Positions 35,795 to 47,442 of a DNA stretch of 64,000 nt are shown here, piece after piece. Under the pieces are notes generated by a model. It worked only from the letters and a program-made list of their open reading frames with translations, was not told the origin of the DNA and made no database searches. Location: the NCBI GenBank assembly GCA_030549335.1, contig CM060183.1, positions 23,882,552 to 23,946,551 on the forward strand. The letters are read 5' to 3'. This DNA comes from Pontederia crassipes (taxonomy: Eukaryota > Streptophyta > Magnoliopsida > Commelinales > Pontederiaceae). Numbering within the stretch: position 1 is the first letter of the stretch; every line of letters starts with the position of its first letter. The translations under genes were made by a program, and so were the position numbers.

Positions 35795-36251
35795 TGTTGG
35801 AGTTGGTGAATACTTCAGGGCCCCTTGTTTCTCACACCGGGTTCGTCCACGTGAGCTTAGGGGGAATCTGAGTATTACCCAATTAATAATATTGCTGGCG
35901 TACGAACGAAAGGGGGGGTTCGGGGGGCTCCGCCCCCCGACGGCGGGGGTTCGGGGGCTCCGCCCCCCGACACCTAGACGGGTTTTGGGCTTTTGTTTAG
36001 CCGGCCCGTGTGGTTCAGATTAAGTTTTTTCTCTGTTTGTTTGAGTTTTAAACCCGATTTGGAGAGGCTATTAATAGCCTAATTTCTGATATAATTTGGT
36101 GTGGCGGCTGTAAATCTAAACGATATAGTGGAACCTCTTTGCAGGACATAGCCCTCATCTCAAGGGTGAACCTGGGTAAATTCGTGTGTCTCCTCTATCT
36201 TTCTGCAATCTCTCTGCGATCTTCTCTTCTTGTTCTCGAATTTTCCCATCA
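35795..36251 (+). mobile_element. Solo LTR, copia-type, 457 bp
   Basis: Starts TGTTGGAGTTGG and ends CCCATCA, with a perfect 5-bp target duplication ATTTG at 35790-35794 and 36252-36256. Arm A at about 8086-8100 shows the empty site (CACAATTTGGACT). The length, TG..CA ends and internal text (GTGGAACCTCTTTGC, GTGTCTCCTC near the end) suit a Ty1-copia LTR. No internal retrotransposon sequence accompanies it, so it arose by LTR-LTR recombination. Two GC-rich hairpins lie inside. Confidence 0.9.
35922..35970. repeat. Two tandem GGGGGCTCCGCCCCC hairpins
   Basis: GGGGGGCTCCGCCCCCC at 35922-35938 and GGGGGCTCCGCCCCC about 31 bp later are near-perfect palindromes separated by GACGGCGGGGGTTC. G runs of five to seven could also form quadruplexes. 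They stand out from the AT-rich surroundings. Confidence 0.85.
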
Positions 36252-36529
36252 ATTTGGACTGATTCTAACATGGCCTAATGCTCACAATATCAGTTGGCTA
36301 TTTGTTCTTATGGTAGTGAACATTTTTATCATTCTCCACCATTCATTGTTCTTTTTGTTTTTTGGTTGTCGGTCTCCCATGTTTGGGAGGCTCAATATGT
36401 GTAGTGCTAACAATTATGGCACTGTGGCACTGTTCAACCAATCCGGTAAGACGTCCCACATCACATATTGTCAGTGAGACTCCTAACATAAAATTTTTAT
36501 ATGATCTTGCTTAAGAGATGAGTCACTTA

Positions 36530-38627
36530 CTATTATATCTCAACCCCTAGTGGTCAACCATTTAAAATTCTAACTCGGAAGCCTTGAGATAGATCAAGTT
36601 ATTATTTTGGTACCCCCTTTGTCCCTTTATGTAGACATGAACCCGGACAAAGCTTTTTTATTCAATAATCTAGATACATATATGAACTCATTGGAGTTAG
36701 TTAGATGGAACTTGATTTGGGTCTGACTAATTTATTAGTTATGGTACGAGAGATTATAATTTCCTTGTAATCATAATAGAGAGATTGAGTGATACCATAA
36801 CTGTTGTATTTGTTAAATATAAAATTATGAAGAATCATGATAAATATTCAGTTATCTTGAATTATTGTCCAAGGCATATATTGAGGGGATTTTGGGCAAT
36901 GCATGGATCACGATTGACATCTAAACATATTGAAACTATGTGAGATGATCGTGAACGTATGAGACAATCTTCGAACCACATAAATATGTGTCTCTATGGG
37001 TGATTTCTTATTAATCTTCCTCTATTTGTTCGTTTGTTTATCCCACTTATCGGTATCTAACGGTTTGTTGGTATCAAAAGTTTTTGCAACAATTGGTATT
37101 ATAGCTACAATAAGGAATTCGTAGGCAATGGGAGCGATGACAGCAGATGACGGGAAGGTCAAAATCGAGAAGTTTGATGGTAGATATTTTGGCTTCTGAA
37201 AAATGCATATCAACAATTATCTGTATTAAAAGAAATTGCATAAGCATCTCTTTGAGAGAAAGCCAGAGGCGACGAGTGATGCAAATTAGGTGCTCTTCGA
37301 TCGATAGGAGCTTGATGTTATCAAGTTGACGTTGACACGGAACGTAGTCTTTAACATTGCGAACGTAGCATATTGTCATATTTGATGAAGGCACTATCAA
37401 ACATGTATGAGAAGTCATATGTTGTTCAATTTGAAAATGTCTGAAGGGCTTCAGTCGCAGATCATATCAACCAATTTAACACTATCATTACACAATTGAA
37501 TTCAGTAAGTATCACTTTTGATGATGAAATAAGACTTTTAATCTTGTTGTCTTCTTTGTCAGAAAGTTGGGGTACATGATGGTCAGCAGTTCTTCCGGTT
37601 CAATGAAGTTGAAGCTCAATGATATTTGAGATTTGATTCTGAACGAAAATGTTCGCAAGAGAAAATTAGGAGAAGCTTCAAGCTTGGCGTTGAGTGCAGA
37701 GGGTGGAAGAACACAATAGTGATGACATAATCAAGGAAGATCAAATGTTAGATTGCAAAGCACCTAAGAAGAAAACTAATGAGACTTAGCGAATGCTGCA
37801 ACTAAAGAAGCCCACATTGGTTTTGAGTTGATAGTCCGACAAAATTCTGGATTCTAGAGCTTCGTACCATTCCACGTCACAAATGGAGTGTTTGAAATAT
37901 TACACTGCAAGGAATTGCTGGTAAGCCTTGAATGTTGTGAAAAAAGGGGAACGTGAAGATTGTCACTGATAATGAAACATTCTGAGAGCTGAAGGATACT
38001 CAACATATATTGGGACTGAAGAGAAATATGATTTCGATTGGATAGATTGACTTAGAGGGTTATACTATAATTTTTGTAGGTAAGACCTAGTCACCAAATG
38101 AGATGATAGCATGAGGCAGTCAGCTATGTACCTTGCACAAGTTTTCGAAGACAAAAATTATTGCAGCATCTTATTTGGATGATATGCCTGAAGTCTAACA
38201 TTGTAAAGTTGATATGAGTGAAAAAGGAATAAAGGTTATGCACAAGATGGGTCGACTATCATATTTAAAGTCTATCGATGGTGGACTTTGTGAATGTTGT
38301 GTGGTGAAAAGCATAAGAAAGTCACCTTCAGCAATCAAAATGTCGAAGAGTGGTAGATTGGAGCTGTGCATTTGAATGTGTGACGGTAATCTCTTGTTTC
38401 ATCTCTCGGCGGGTCATTATATTAATTATGTGACATTCATCAATGATTATTTCAAGAATGCATGAGTTTAATTTCTAAATGATAAATTTAATGTGTTCTT
38501 ACTTTTAAGAAGTGGAAAGCACATGTAGTGAACGAAACTGATGTCAAGATCAAGTGTTTGTGGTCTGACAATTATCGTGAATATATGAATCATGAGTTCA
38601 AGGAGTTCTGCAGTGAACACGATATTA
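36530..38627 (+). mobile_element. Decayed Ty1-copia relic (arm B), left part
   Basis: Counterpart of 8430-10640. It retains the CCCGGACAAAGC leader, a degraded primer site near 37094 (TTGGTATTATAGC), the Gag text (ADHINQFNTIITQLNS near 37455-37505) and the integrase text (LWSDNYREYMNHEFKEFC, 38550-38610). It is cut at 38627 by a CACTA element and resumes at 40048. Confidence 0.8.
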
Positions 38628-40047
38628 CACTACAAGAAAATTGTCATTTTCCGACGGGCAATTTCCGACGGATAGAAATCCGTCGCAATTTGCGACGAAA
38701 ATATTTATGACAAATTTTCCGACGGTTACAACCGTCGGAAATAAAAATATTAAATTATGTAATTTTTTATATTATTATTTTATTTTTCGATGATTAGGAA
38801 CGTCGATATTTCTAGCGGATATTCATTCGTCGCAATTTCCGACGGTTGTAACCATCGAAAATAAAAATATTAAATTATATAATTTGTTATATTATTATTT
38901 TATTTTTTGACGAATAGGAACGTCGATATTTCCGATGGATATCCATCCGTCACAATTTCTGACGGATTTACAACCGTCGAAAATAAAAATATTTAATTAT
39001 GTAATTAATTTGTTATGTTATTATTTTATTTTTTGATGATTAGGAACGCCGATATTTCCGACGGATATCTATCCGCCATAATTTTCGACGGTCTTAACCG
39101 TCGGTAAATGTATAATAATATAATATGCTGAGTATTTTATTAATATAATTAGCGACAGTCCGAACCGTCGCAATTTTCGATAGTTCCGACATCGATAATA
39201 ATTAGCGATTATTCAAAACATCGATAAAATAAAAAATAAATATTATATATATTATATAATACTATAAATATTATATAGTATTTTATTTTTATAATTAAAT
39301 ATTTTTCGACTGTCACAACCGTCGGTAATTTTAAAAATATTTAATATTTACTTTTTCGACGGTCAGAGCCGTCGGTAATTAAAATTTCACTATCCCGCTT
39401 TTTTTTCGTTTTTCTGCTTTCTCATCTTTCCACATATATATAATCTTCCCAAATTACTTCTCTCTCCCTCTCTCCCTCGACGACCTCCCGGCCGGCGACT
39501 GGCCGCTAGGCGACGATCGCTGGCAACCCTCGCGCCTCTCTCTCTCTCTCTCTCTCTCTCCAGAATGTGTCCAGCCGATCTGGCCGATGGCGGCCAGATC
39601 GGGCGCATAGCGGTCAGATCTTGCCGTGGGCGGCCGGATCGGTCGCCTGCCATCGGGCGGCCGGATGTGGCCGCGTGTGGTCGGATCTGGCCGTCGGGCG
39701 GCCGGCTAATTTTTTATATTTTAGAACATCTTCGCGATGGTTGCGACCGCCAAAAGTTTTGACGGTTTGTGACAGTCGAAAGTTTCGGCAGGTTGCGACA
39801 ACCGAAAGTTTCGACGGTTTTGACAGCCGAAACTTTCGGCGGTCGCGCGATCGCCGAAAGTTTCGGCGGTCAAAATCGTCGATATTTTCGACGAATTTTC
39901 TTCGACTGTCGAAAAATGATTTACGACGACCGTTTTTCTGACGGATCGATTCCGTCGATAAATCCGTCTGTAATCTCATTACAGACGGTTTTGGGACTGA
40001 TTACAGATGATTTTGACCGTTTGTAATCAGCATTTTTCTCTTATTGT
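38628..40047. mobile_element. CACTA (En/Spm) element, non-autonomous, 1,420 bp
   Basis: Left end CACTACAAGAAAA at 38628; right end TTTTCTCTTATTG at 40047, matching the inverted repeat at 10 of 13 positions. It is flanked by a 3-bp duplication TTA (38625-38627 and 40048-40050). Arm A shows the empty site GGTATTAGGATGG near 10590. Both subterminal regions are crowded with TTCCGACGG / CCGTCGGAAA words in both directions, the expected binding-site pattern for a CACTA transposase. No transposase frame is seen. The open frames at 39390-39979 fall in the GC-rich repeats and are not believed. Confidence 0.9.
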
Positions 40048-40100
40048 TAGGATGGAGATGACAATTCTGATTTGACCGAGGGTTATGCTTCATATAAAAA
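40048..40100 (+). mobile_element. Copia relic (arm B), right part
   Basis: GGATGGAGATGACAATTCTGA resumes the sequence that arm A shows uninterrupted at about 10597. Homology then runs on into the AT-rich block. Confidence 0.75.
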
Positions 40101-42110
40101 TTTGTAAAAAAACGTATGCATTATAGTATTTTAGTGCTAAATCCCATGCGACGCATGAAAGACGAATATTAAAAAATATATAATATTATAATGTATAATA
40201 ATTATCAAAACAGATTTATTAGCATTTAAATGTAATAAATAGGTTAGTCTATTTTGAAAAGTTTAACACCCAAATTAAATCTATCACTACCCCAACTTAT
40301 ACTTAAATTATTTTGTATTAAATACTTAATTGTTTTCCAAAAAAAATATTTTTTTCTGATTTATAATTTATTATTTATTTTATAAGGAAATATTAATTTT
40401 AATTAGACTCAAATTGAATTTTTGTTTTAAATTATTCTTTAAAATTTGAAATAAAAAATGTATTCTAAAATCCTAGTAGTATAATATTTTATTATACATG
40501 TACATTACCGGTTAGAAAGAAAAGATTATTTATTTTAATCATACTCAAATTGAATATTTATTTTTATTTCTAAAATAATACATTATCTTTTAAGAAGGAA
40601 ATATTATTATTTTTATTATACTTTTCCTTTATCTTTTAAAAAGGAAAAATTAATCCTAATTTGGTCCCAATTTCTTAAATTTAAATTATTTTTTATGCCA
40701 AAAATAACTCATTGTCTTTTAAAAATAAAATATTATTTATTTCATTATACTGCTACAAAATATTATTCATTTTAATCATAAACAAATTGAATAATTTATT
40801 TTTAAATTTATGAAATAATATATTTTTAAAAATTAAATTTTTTCTTATTTTATTCTGCTTCTCCATTATCTTTTAGAAATGAAAGGTTTAATCTTAATTG
40901 TACTCAAATTGAATTATTTATTTTAAATTATTTTAAACTAAAAATAATAAATTATTTTTTGGAAAGGTAATATTATTTTCTTGTATGTCATCTTTTAAAA
41001 AGGAAAAAATATTTATTTTAGTCATACTAAAAATATATTCTTCTAATTAAATTATGGTATTTATATTTTTACCTTATACAACAAACTATTATAAGATAAT
41101 TTTTATTTTCTAAAATTATTATACTTGTCCATTCTTTAAAAAAGAAAAAATAAGGAAGGACTAATCTTAATTGACTCAAATTCAATTTCTTTTCTATTTT
41201 AAAGTATCTGGACCCAATTGAATTCCTTTTTTTAATTATAAATAATACATTTATCTTTTAAAAATCAAAGATGATTTTTTAATATACTTGTCATGGCATT
41301 TATTAATCCCAAAAATAATACATTATTTTTTAGAAAGGACACACTATTCATTTTATTATATTTTGTACATTACCTTTTAAAAAGGGAAGATTATTTATTT
41401 TAGTCATACTTAAATTGATAAAAAAAGAAAGATTAATCTTAATTCGTCATATAAACTTTTATTTTAAGTTATTTTGTAGTTTAAAAAATTAGAAGTTATC
41501 TTTTTTACCCACATTATCTTTAAGAAAGAAAATAATATTATTTTCATCACACTCAAATTGATAAAGAAGAAAGATTAATCTTAATTCAACTCAAATTGAA
41601 TTATTTATTTTCCTATCGGTCGAACTCCCATCGCCTTTGCAAATTGGTCATTTTCTTATAGTGCTACCTATTTTAAACTAATAAAAGTTGAGATAAAGAA
41701 AAATGCATGTAGCAATACATTGATCCTCTCTTCCTGGAGTAAGCCACCTAAAAAGAATATCTTCATGAATGTAGTGGGGTAGATGAGTTAATACATAATA
41801 ATAACATGCAAGTATATAAGATCAATTATATGAGAAAGTAATGAAGTAAAAAATATTATAGCTAGGATTAAAACGTCATCATCTCTATACTTTTGAGTAA
41901 TTTTAGTCACGGTCATCTACTCAAACTAAATTATTTATTTTAAATTATTTTTTAAATCCATAAATAACAAATAATATTTTAAGAATTATTTTTTTTATTT
42001 GTACGTTATTTTTTAGAAAGAAAATATTATTTTTTAATCATAAATTTGCCTCTAATCAAAATATATAAATAAATTTATTCTTCTTTTATTTTTTATCTTA
42101 TATACAAATA
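40101..42110. other. AT-rich block without genes (arm B)
   Basis: Counterpart of 10740-12570. A stretch near 41630-41920 (from CGGTCGAACTCCCATCGCC) is not found at the same place in arm A and is an arm B-private insertion of unknown type. Confidence 0.55.
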
Positions 42111-42149
42111 AACTATTATAAAATTTGATACATATATATGGATTAATGG

Positions 42150-42917
42150 GGTCTAATCCTGTGTAGCGCCCAAAATGGCTTGATGATTGCTGACGAACAA
42201 ACTGACGACTATCGGGGGTGGCGGCAGTGAACGAGGGCGGTGGCGGCAAACGGGGGCGATGATCGGGGTGGATGGCGCTGCGATCGGTGGCAGTCGATGA
42301 GGGCTCGGCAGATCTAGTCGCAATTGACGCGTGGGCGTGCGGGGCTTAGGGACGGGCGCGTCGGCGGTATCAACGTCGACGGCAATCGAAGAAGAAGAGG
42401 AGGTGAGACAGAGGTTGTCGGGCGCTTGCAGAGGATCGCGGGAGGCGCTCATGGCAGCGGGCTCCGAGGAAGGCGTCTGTGGCAGCACTCACCAGAGGAG
42501 GACAGGCGATCGTTTGACGATCAGCAGCGGCGGTAGCGCTTGGAGGAGAAATGTGAGGGTTGTGCGGGGGTTGGGGACCTTGGGGAGATGGGGGCTGCCG
42601 ACAACGATGCCCGGGGCTGTTGACCAACGCTCGCAGGGGTAGGAAGAAGGGGCTGCCAGCCAGCAGAAGGAAGACAAGAGGTTGGTGGGGCAGCAAGGGA
42701 GAGGAGGGCTGCGGTGGGAGGGGAGAGGGGAGGTTGATCTAATGGTCGATTCAGATTTGGACACTAAACATGGTTACCTAAGGGGGTCTTATATCTATAT
42801 GTATATGTATATGTATATATGTGTGTGGATGGCCCCTTTGCATATATTTGAAATGTATATGTATATATGTGTAAGGATGGCCGCTTTGCATTAAGTACTA
42901 TACATATATGGGTTTAA
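42150..42917. other. GC-rich block (arm B), uninterrupted
   Basis: Counterpart of 12590-13126 joined to 16212-16482, and thus the empty site for the arm A CACTA-like element. At 42800-42890 there are two tandem copies of a unit ending GGATGGCCSCTTTGCAT, after a TATATG run. Overlapping open frames are not conserved. Confidence 0.55.
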
Positions 42918-43774
42918 TGCATATCCTCTCCCCACATGATCCCTCCATGCCCGTTGGATGAGGATCCAATGAGCGCCGATGATGCACGTGGTTCACTAAG
43001 GGTAGAGTCGGAGTCTCTTCATGCTGAGCCAGTTCGGGGTCTCGATCTTCATCCCCCCGTCGTCGCGCCTCAATCCCTTCTCGGGAGGGGTGAGGCCTCT
43101 TTGTGTCGATCTACTATCATCGTGATCCCACATCGGGAGGGGCGGTGGAGGCCGTCATGATCCCAACAGTCATTTGCGTCAAAGCGGAGGCCGTAAAATG
43201 GAGCTCAGGGTGGCGGGGCACTCCGAAGCCCAACGACGAGGTCTTAGTAGAAGAAGGGGGTGAGGAGAAGTCAATTAGGATGATTGGCGATGCTAGATGC
43301 ATCTGCCAGTTTCTGTCATCGACCGCTTGATTCCCCCACAGCCTCTGCCACCCTTTGCGCGCTCTTATCCCCTCACTCCCTCCTTCCCCTCCGACCATCA
43401 TAACATCTATCCCATCCTGCATGGCTTTCGTGTTGCCATCGACGAGCGCAACCTATCCATGGAGTCCGGCTTCCTCATGAAGCTCAAAGGGATCCCTGCC
43501 CTAGTTCATTTCACGCTCAAGAATCGTTGTCGCTGCACAATCTTCGTCGCCGCCGCAAGATTGCCGCCACCCGCAAGGTCATCGCCGCAGTAGCACAAAG
43601 AGAAGCGAGGTCGCGACCGGATTGATAGCCTCACTGTCGCGGTCGCCGTCTCCTGCTCACTCCATTCGATTTTTTCACCGCTGAACTGCACGAGCCTGAA
43701 TCGTGCAATGCTTCAGGATAAATCGTGCACATTATCTGCGGCCCTTCCGACGGTTGCGGATTGAGGAGAACCAT
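42918..43774. other. GC-rich arm B-private segment with unrecognised open frames
   Basis: A plus-strand frame 43297-43593 (98 codons) and another at 42936-43160 lie here, with composition very unlike the neighbours. I do not recognise either product, neither has a counterpart in arm A, and no splice structure is evident. It could be a captured gene fragment. Confidence 0.35.
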
Positions 43775-46303
43775 TGTAATGACCACAATTTTTTTAGAGT
43801 TGGAAAAATAATATTTTATTATTTATTATGAGAAAAATGACCATTAATATTATTATAATAAATAATTCCGAAAATGAAGGAAAATAGGGGAGAAGTTTAA
43901 TTAAGGATAAAATGTATTATGGGATATTTATTTAAATTCGGAATTATTTAATTATTAAAATAAATCAAAATTGTTAAAAGGGATTAATTAAAAGATTAAA
44001 TTTGATTAGGATTGTATGTTATAGATGGATTGGAGATAAAGATTTAAGAGCCCTATAAATAAATCCTTAGAGTCGATCGTCAAAAGAGTTTTTCTTCTCT
44101 ATGGGTTCTTGGTGTCCGATGGCAGAGGTATGGCAAGGCATGATTCAACGTCGAACGACTACGAGGTACGCAGGGGGATCCGTATGATTATTTAATAATT
44201 GATTATTCTTTCTGGTACTATTGTTATCGGGCGAAAAAAATGTAAAAGTATTTTATCAGTATTATGACGTAATGTTTCACAGTACGAAATTGATTAGACC
44301 AGATTTACTATGACATTAATTTCTTGCCGGGTGATTTTTGTATCGCAAAAAAAAAAGAGAAGGAACAATAAAGCTTCGGATGGAAGGCGTAAAGGTTAGA
44401 AGAAAGTAAATTTTGAACCTATTTTTTGTACGGACGTGCAGAGAAGAAAAACGAAAGAGAAAAAAAAGAATTGAAGGGTTGTTGGGCGAGAGAAGAGAAA
44501 AACAATAAAGTTGATAAGATATTGCTCAAAACACAAAAAAAAGGAGTACGTAAGGGAGTAAAGAATTGGAGAGAGAAGATGTGGGGGTGTAAAGAATTGG
44601 AGAGAGAAGAGGTGAGGGCGTTGGTGAAGTGGAGAGAGAAATTGAGAAAAAAAAAGAAGAGATAGGTTTATGGAAGAAAGAGATAAGTTGGCGGCCAGAG
44701 GAGGTAAGAGAGAGAATTAAGAGAAAGACAAAAGCCAAAAGAAGGAAAAGGGCAATGAAGACGCTCAAGTGAATAGGAGAAAAAAAACAAAATAAGAATA
44801 ATAGGATATCTCAGCCACAAAAAAGGAATAAAAAATAATATATATATATTTACTGAGAGAGAAATCAGGAACTCACTTATTTTGATATGATTAGTAATAG
44901 TTAATTGATAATTTTATTATAATTATATTATATTATTATTATTATTTATTAATTGTAAAGTTATTATTTATTCTGATTATATTATTATTGATTGTGCTAA
45001 TCATATCGTTATGATTTCTGATTATATTCTTATCATATATAATCATTATATCAGATCATATCATCATCATATTTGATCATATTTTGTTATCATATTCAAT
45101 CTTACTGATCCAGTAGCCTTTTTATTGGGTCTTGTTTCACCTAAATTAAATTGTTAAAAGATAGACGTCTTAGGTAAATAAGATAAAAGCTGAAAGCTGC
45201 TTAATCTCCATGTTCTCTTATTGCCTCCAAGCTCCCGGACCATATTGTTATTGAATTGAATGGAGGCAGATAGTGGACCTAAAGGTTTGAGGCGCCATCA
45301 TCCTTTAGAGAAGCTATGGCTGTCCTGTGTTTGGTCATGGTCCTCCGTCATTCACGAATAATTATTAGCGCTATATTATTGGGTGACTTACCGTGACACT
45401 GATCCCCCACTGGTCTACATGAAAGAGACATAGAGTTTTCTTAATTGACCGAGCGCTCCCATTGAATTAGATAACTCTGAACATTGTAAATTTAATTGAA
45501 TTAAATTAAAATCGAATCGAATTGAGTTGGATTGAAATCGAATTGAATAGATCATGATCATTTGGATACTGGCGTTGACTGGCATTGCCTCCGCCTATTG
45601 AATCAAATGGAATTGTTATTGATTAATGACCATTGATATTAAATTAAAAATTGTTAAATTGAATAGTGTCATAGTGATCAGACATTTAATTGCTAAATCA
45701 ATATTGATCGATCATCTGATCTTTTTCTGATCCTTCCTATTGATTTATGACTTTATTGTCCTATTGTTATATTGAATCATCGATCCAATTGATTAGGCAA
45801 TTATTAATTTCTATCTCTATTGATTGATCTTTTGACCATAACTTAATATAGTTACTCATATTGATAAATTGTTATATTGATAAATTGATTATTGTATTAA
45901 TTGCTCAATTGACTCATCATTGATTATATCTTATTTTCGATTGAGCATATTGATTGTTTAGTAGACCCTACGTACTGAGTATTTTTATACTCATGGATAT
46001 TTTCTTGTACCTGGATCCGTGCAGGTGAGAGTACTTTGATAGATGATGATCCTGCAGGTGATTATGCTCAGTGATAGACAGATGTTGCACATGTTCTAGA
46101 TTGAGTTGTCTAGTTTTTATTATTTCTGCATTTATTAGAATTGTGAACTTATTAATATTTTAATTATTTTGAATATAATGGATTATTAGCTGTTATTATT
46201 GAAAAAAGTCTTCCACGTTTATTATTTATATTCCACAAAAATGTATTAAAAAAACTAAGTAACGTCTTTAGAACGACTTTGAGCACCACGTGAGAGCGTT
46301 ACA
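43775..46303 (+). mobile_element. Gypsy-type solo LTR, ~2.53 kb
   Basis: Starts TGTAATGACCACAATTTT and ends CACGTGAGAGCGTTACA, the same style of ends as the chromovirus LTR at 24231 in mirror orientation. A TATA box (CTATAAATA) lies at 44053-44061, fitting plus orientation. Flanks are ACCAT (43770-43774) and ACAAT (46304-46308), a 5-bp duplication with one mismatch. The interior has an A/G-rich tract (44340-44800) and a TTAT/TGAT-rich tract (44880-45960). No internal coding region is present. Confidence 0.7.
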
Positions 46304-46449
46304 ACAATCCTTTAAGGGGAGAGGGTAACCCCTGAGTTTGACGTGGAGCCAGTCCAACAATTAATGTCTCAACGTTGAATCCACTATTTTAACCTCGTGG
46401 TGGTTGCCTGCGTCTCTTCCGTCGTCGCAAACTCCAGTGAAGTGAAGCG

Positions 46450-47442
46450 ATGGGAGAGGAGGCTGATCACGCCAGTTCTCCACAGGAGCCTCTCCAGACA
46501 TACGCCGACCTCATATTATCCCTTCCCCGTAGAATCTACTGCGGGAACTACTCTGTCCGGCAGTACCATGGCTTTTGGCTCCCGGAGTCTTTCCTCCACG
46601 CGACGCTCGCCCTCCGAGACAACTTCAGGCCACGCCCCGACGACCTCTTTCTCGTGACCTACCCCAAGTCCGGCACCACATGGGCCAAAGCCCTCATGTT
46701 CGCCGCCATGACCCGGAACCAGCACTCCTTGGCGCAACACCCGCTCCTCACCCGCAACCCTCACGACTGCGTCCCGTACATGGACGAAATATTCGTCGTC
46801 GACCATGCTGCATCCAAGATAGAGGCCATGCCATCCCCTCGAATCATGGCCACCCACACCCCTTACTCAGTGCTTCCGGACGCCATCACCAGCGTCCCCT
46901 CCCCCCGCTGCCGCATCGTTTACGTCTGCCGGGACCCCAAGGACGTGCTGGTCTCCATTACTAACTTTCCTATTAACGGAGTCCAGCTGTCGCTTCCCGA
47001 AATGTTCGAGCCCTTCTGCGAAGGTGTCTGCGCCTACGGTCCGACGTGGCAGCATGCGCTCGAGTTCTGGAAGGAGAGCCGGCGTAGGCCAGACAAGATC
47101 TTGTTCTTGAAATACGAGGGCATGCTGGAGGACCCTGTGGGCAGCCTGAGGAAGTTGGCCGAGTTCATGGGCTGCCCCTTCTCCGCCGACGAGGAGAAAG
47201 AAGGGGTGCCGGGGGACATCGCGAGCCTCTGCAGCTTCAAGAAGTTGAAGGAGCTGGAGGTGAACAAAAAGGGCGAGCAAGGGACGGTTCTTAAGGTCTC
47301 AAATGCTGCCTTCTTCAGGAAGGGAGAAGCAGGGGACTGGAAGAATCACTTGAGCCAAGAGATGGCCGACAAGATCGATCAGATCTTCCAATCGAAGCTG
47401 CAAGGTTCAGGTCTCGCTCTCGGGGCCTCTGCCAGTCCTTAA
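46450..47442 (+). CDS. Cytosolic sulfotransferase (SOT), copy 2, intact
   Basis: A 330-residue intronless gene of the PAPS-dependent cytosolic sulfotransferase family, which sulfonates small acceptors such as flavonoids, steroids or hormones; the acceptor cannot be read from sequence. Motifs in order: PKSGTTW at 72-78 (5'-phosphosulfate loop), THTPYSVLP with the probable catalytic His at 136, CRDPKDVLVS at 160-169 (3'-phosphate binding), and RKGEAGDW at 290-297 (adenine/phosphate binding). No signal peptide or membrane segment is apparent. The length is usual for plant members. The start follows GTGAAGCG with no earlier in-frame ATG in the homologous region. Codons are strongly C/G-ended, unlike the surrounding DNA. 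The gene lies 147 bp after a solo LTR end, so its upstream control region is only partly shared with copy 1 (homology starts at TAACCCCTGAG, about 46329). Function is inferred from motifs. Confidence 0.93.
   Translation: MGEEADHASSPQEPLQTYADLILSLPRRIYCGNYSVRQYHGFWLPESFLHATLALRDNFRPRPDDLFLVTYPKSGTTWAKALMFAAMTRNQHSLAQHPLLTRNPHDCVPYMDEIFVVDHAASKIEAMPSPRIMATHTPYSVLPDAITSVPSPRCRIVYVCRDPKDVLVSITNFPINGVQLSLPEMFEPFCEGVCAYGPTWQHALEFWKESRRRPDKILFLKYEGMLEDPVGSLRKLAEFMGCPFSADEEKEGVPGDIASLCSFKKLKELEVNKKGEQGTVLKVSNAAFFRKGEAGDWKNHLSQEMADKIDQIFQSKLQGSGLALGASASP

Noticed and set aside
39390-39979. Overlapping frames of 87-124 codons in the CACTA element
   Set aside because: They lie in CGACGG/CCGGCGGCC repeats on both strands, with no transposase-like motif.
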